A stretch of DNA of 64,000 nt from positions 186,001 through 250,000 of the forward strand of contig JANHCV010000011.1 in NCBI GenBank assembly GCA_025594325.1. The letters run 5' to 3'. The stretch comes from Blastocladiella emersonii ATCC 22665 (Eukaryota > Blastocladiomycota > Blastocladiomycetes > Blastocladiales > Blastocladiaceae). The notes below the pieces were generated by a model. It searched no databases, was not told the DNA's origin, and saw only the letters and a program-made list of their open reading frames with translations. This document shows, in pieces, positions 61,483 to 64,000 of this stretch. A program made the position numbers and the translations under genes. Position 1 is the first letter of the stretch, and every line of letters starts with the position of its first letter.

Positions 61483-64000
61483 ATGCCACCACCGCGACTC
61501 GTATCACCAAATCCTTGCGGGAGCCGCCCAGTGCGCCGTGCGCACTCGCTCGGCTCCCGCCGACTCGCTTCAACAATTTTGCTAAGGGCCTCGCTCGCCC
61601 TCGTCATCGCACTCGCCCTCCTGTTCGGCCACGTCCCTCTCGCCGCCGCGCAAACGCCGTCGCGCTCCTCCGCGCGGCCGGCGACGTCGACGACGCCGTC
61701 GAACGCGATCTTCTACACGGCGGTTCCCGTGCGTCAGTCGCGCGACGCCCAGTACACGCTGGACGTGGGCGTGCAGCTGCCGTTCGGCGGGGCCAACTTC
61801 GATGCGCCCGTGGACGTGTCGTACCGCGTCGCGCGGTACGCGGTGCAGTACGGCATTGAGCGCGCGCTGCGCAAGGGCATGATGCCCAAGACCAACGTGA
61901 CGCTGCACGTCGTCGACACGTACCACTACGGGAACCCGAGCAGCCGGGCCACCATGGCCGCGGACATGCTCATCTCCAAGAACGTCAAGGCCGTGGTCGG
62001 CGACGGCACATCGCCGTCGACCATGAACGCGGCCGGGCTGTACGGCTTCTACGGGATCCCGCTCTGCTCGCCGTTCGCGTCCAACCCGAGCCTCAGCAAC
62101 AAGAACATGTACCCGACGTTTTTCGTACGTCGTGTCGTGTCGTGGCTGAGGGCGCTTGATTGCGGCCATGGCTGACCTCGCCCGGCCACCGTCTAGCGCA
62201 CGCTTCCGAGCATCGAGGTGCTCGCTAAGAGCCTCGTCACGTTCCTCAACAAGATGGACTGGAAGCGCGTCGGCATGTTCTACGACGAGGCCGACCCCGC
62301 GACCCTCATGAGTACGCTTCCTCATCACTTTGACGTACGAGAGCGCCCGACCTCACCACGCCGCACCCTCCAGAGTTCCGCTCGGTCCTGTCGGCCGCCA
62401 ACTCCATGGGCATCGCGACCACGTTCCAGTCGGTGGCCAAGTCGACGTCCTCGCTGTGCGCGCAGATCCAGCGGTCCGACACGCGGATCCTGCTGGCACA
62501 GAGCGACGACTGGGTCGCCGTGTTCCAGGCGCTCGAGACGTGCCAGTTCTTTGACGGCAACCACGTCCTGATCGGGCTTAACAACTTCAACGACACGCTC
62601 GCCGCGTACATGACCAAGTCGCCGTTCGCCGCGCTGTACAAGAACTCGAGCAGCCACATTCTCGAGGCCGACCTGCCGCAGCCGGCCTACGGGTACCTCG
62701 CCGACGAGTTCCTCGAGACGCTGCCCAAGACCGACTTCCCGTTCAAGGACCTCGACATGACGCTCGACGACGTGAAGCTGAACGCGGCCAACGTCGACCT
62801 CGTGATCGGGTGCGCGTACGTGGTCGTGGCCGGGTGGGACAAGCACCGCGTGCACCACACGGAGCACGTCACGCCGGACCTGCTGCCGCTGACCATCAAG
62901 CTCGAGGACTTCAATGCGACCATGATCGAGGGCGTGCCGTTCGAGGTGTCGACGACGGGCGACTGGGTCCCCGAGTACTTCATCATCCGCGGCGTCAGCT
63001 ACCTCAACGCGACCTTCCTCGACTTCACCGACTACGCGCAGATCAGCACCGAGAACTGCTCGCTGTCGCAGGTCGAGCCATGGCGGTTCGCGCAGGCGTC
63101 GATCCCCGTCGACGGGCCGCAGCCGACGCTGGCGAACCCGACGTGGGACCAGCCCGTGAGCATCTTCCTGGCGGTGCTCGCGGGGCTCGACGCGCTGTTC
63201 GTGATCGCCATCACGGCGTGGATGCTGCGCACGCCGCCGCACGACATGCCGCGCGAGAACGTGGCGGTGCTCGGCGCCGGGTGCGTGCTGATGCTGCTGG
63301 TGGTCCCGCTGATGCAGGGAATCCCGACCGCGCTCATCTGCACGGTGCGGCCCATCGCCTTCGACGCCGGGTTCGGCCTCGTGCTCAGCGCCGTGTACAG
63401 CTGGCTGTACCACCGGTACCTCGTCTTCGACACGTCGCGCCCGCTGCGCGGCGCATCGCGCGGCCCGCTGTGGTGGGTCATCTTCACGTGCCTGTCGCTC
63501 ATCGCGTTCAAGCAGTGGGCCGAGGAGATCCGCGACCCCGTCGCCGAGATGGTCGGGAACAACAAGTCCGTGTACTACCGGTGCGTGTCGGCGAACCGGT
63601 TCATCGGCGTGCTGGTCCTCACTATCGGCCTATACGCCGGGCTCATCGTGCACGGGCTGTTCATGGCGGCCAAGCTCCGGTTCGACAGCACAGCGTCGCG
63701 CATGGGCGTGCTGCTCATCAACGCGGTGCTCGTGTCGATCAGCATCCCGATCAGCATCATGCTGGTGGTCCCGCTCGTCGCGCAGCTCCGGTCCCTGTAC
63801 ATGGCCTTCACGTCGCCCATCATCGTGTTCGCGCCGTTCCTGTTCCAGGCGACGCGCGCGCTCGCGTTCCGCGTCCGCCACCGCCGGTGGAAGCTGACGA
63901 CCGCCGAGATCAACCGGTTCTACGGTCCCGGCAGCTCGGCGCGCGGCGGCGGCGGCCTGTTCAGCTCAACGTCCTCCGCCGCCGTCGAACCCATGACCAG
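61483..64000 (+). CDS. class C (GABA-B-like) G-protein-coupled receptor, partial at window end
   Basis: Exons 61483-62124, 62197-62311 and 62374 to beyond the window end (introns 72 and 62 nt). An in-frame ATG at 61411 is an alternative start. There is a signal peptide (TILLRASLALVIALALLFG) and then a bilobed ligand-binding (ANF-receptor) domain: VQYGIERALRKGMMP, AVVGDGTSPSTMNAAGLYGF, IPLCSPFASNPSLSNKNMYP and FLNKMDWKRVGMFYDEADP. Several NxS/T sites lie in the ectodomain. Seven TM helices start at about 63160 (VSIFLAVLAGLDALFVIA) and the last is at about 63800 (FTSPIIVFAPFLFQ). No Cys-rich domain separates the two parts, as in GABA-B receptors. The ligand is unknown: the family includes GABA, glutamate and other small-molecule receptors. 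A Gly/Ser-rich cytosolic tail begins before the window ends. Confidence 0.9.

Overview
This window looks like nuclear DNA from a zoosporic (flagellated) fungus, most likely Blastocladiomycota. It is very GC-rich with strong GC bias at third codon positions. Its introns are short (about 46-105 nt) and mostly follow a GTACGY...CTAAC...YAG pattern. It carries fungal housekeeping genes together with an UNC119 orthologue, a ciliary/flagellar trafficking factor that is not expected in Dikarya, and a GABA-B-like class C receptor of the kind expanded in zoosporic fungi. The phylum assignment is inference; the gene calls rest on reading motifs and splice sites directly.

Layout. 1-5 kb: 5' end of a secreted or membrane protein (minus), a GT32 glycosyltransferase, CTP:phosphoethanolamine cytidylyltransferase and a stomatin/SPFH protein. 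5.2-6.2 kb: copy A of a small unknown gene present three times here. 6.5-14.2 kb: a Pro/Ser-rich protein, UNC119, a coiled-coil protein, the mRNA cap methyltransferase and eIF3f. 14.3-26.8 kb: a membrane-anchored subtilase, a mitochondrial PPR-like protein, adrenodoxin reductase, the nuclear HtrA-like protease Nma111 (with a 14-nt micro-exon) and a CHORD-CS cochaperone. 26.8-29 kb is a gene-poor stretch with diverged repeats that form hairpins. 29-35.2 kb: two small mitochondrial or membrane proteins, NAD kinase, a four-TM protein, RNase P subunit Rpp29 and a UBC4/5 ubiquitin-conjugating enzyme. 36-37 kb: copy B of the unknown gene, broken by a stop codon. 37.7-54.8 kb: a giant ankyrin protein, a Mub1/SamB MYND protein, a Kelch-type membrane protein and an FHA-forkhead factor. 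55-60.7 kb: an inverted second copy of the stomatin + unknown-gene pair, whose stomatin intron 2 holds a complete PIF/Harbinger transposon. 61.5-64 kb: a class C GPCR running off the end.

The most unusual structure is the inverted pair at 4.05-6.24 kb and 55.0-57.2 kb. A central 1,623 bp (coding, intronic and intergenic) appears identical in both copies, while the homologous sequence on either side is clearly diverged. This is the signature expected from gene conversion between inverted paralogues about 50 kb apart. One partner's 5' half carries a mutated splice donor and a 3.25-kb transposon. I found no tRNA, rRNA or CRISPR, and no convincing new multi-gene system beyond this duplicated unknown-gene unit.
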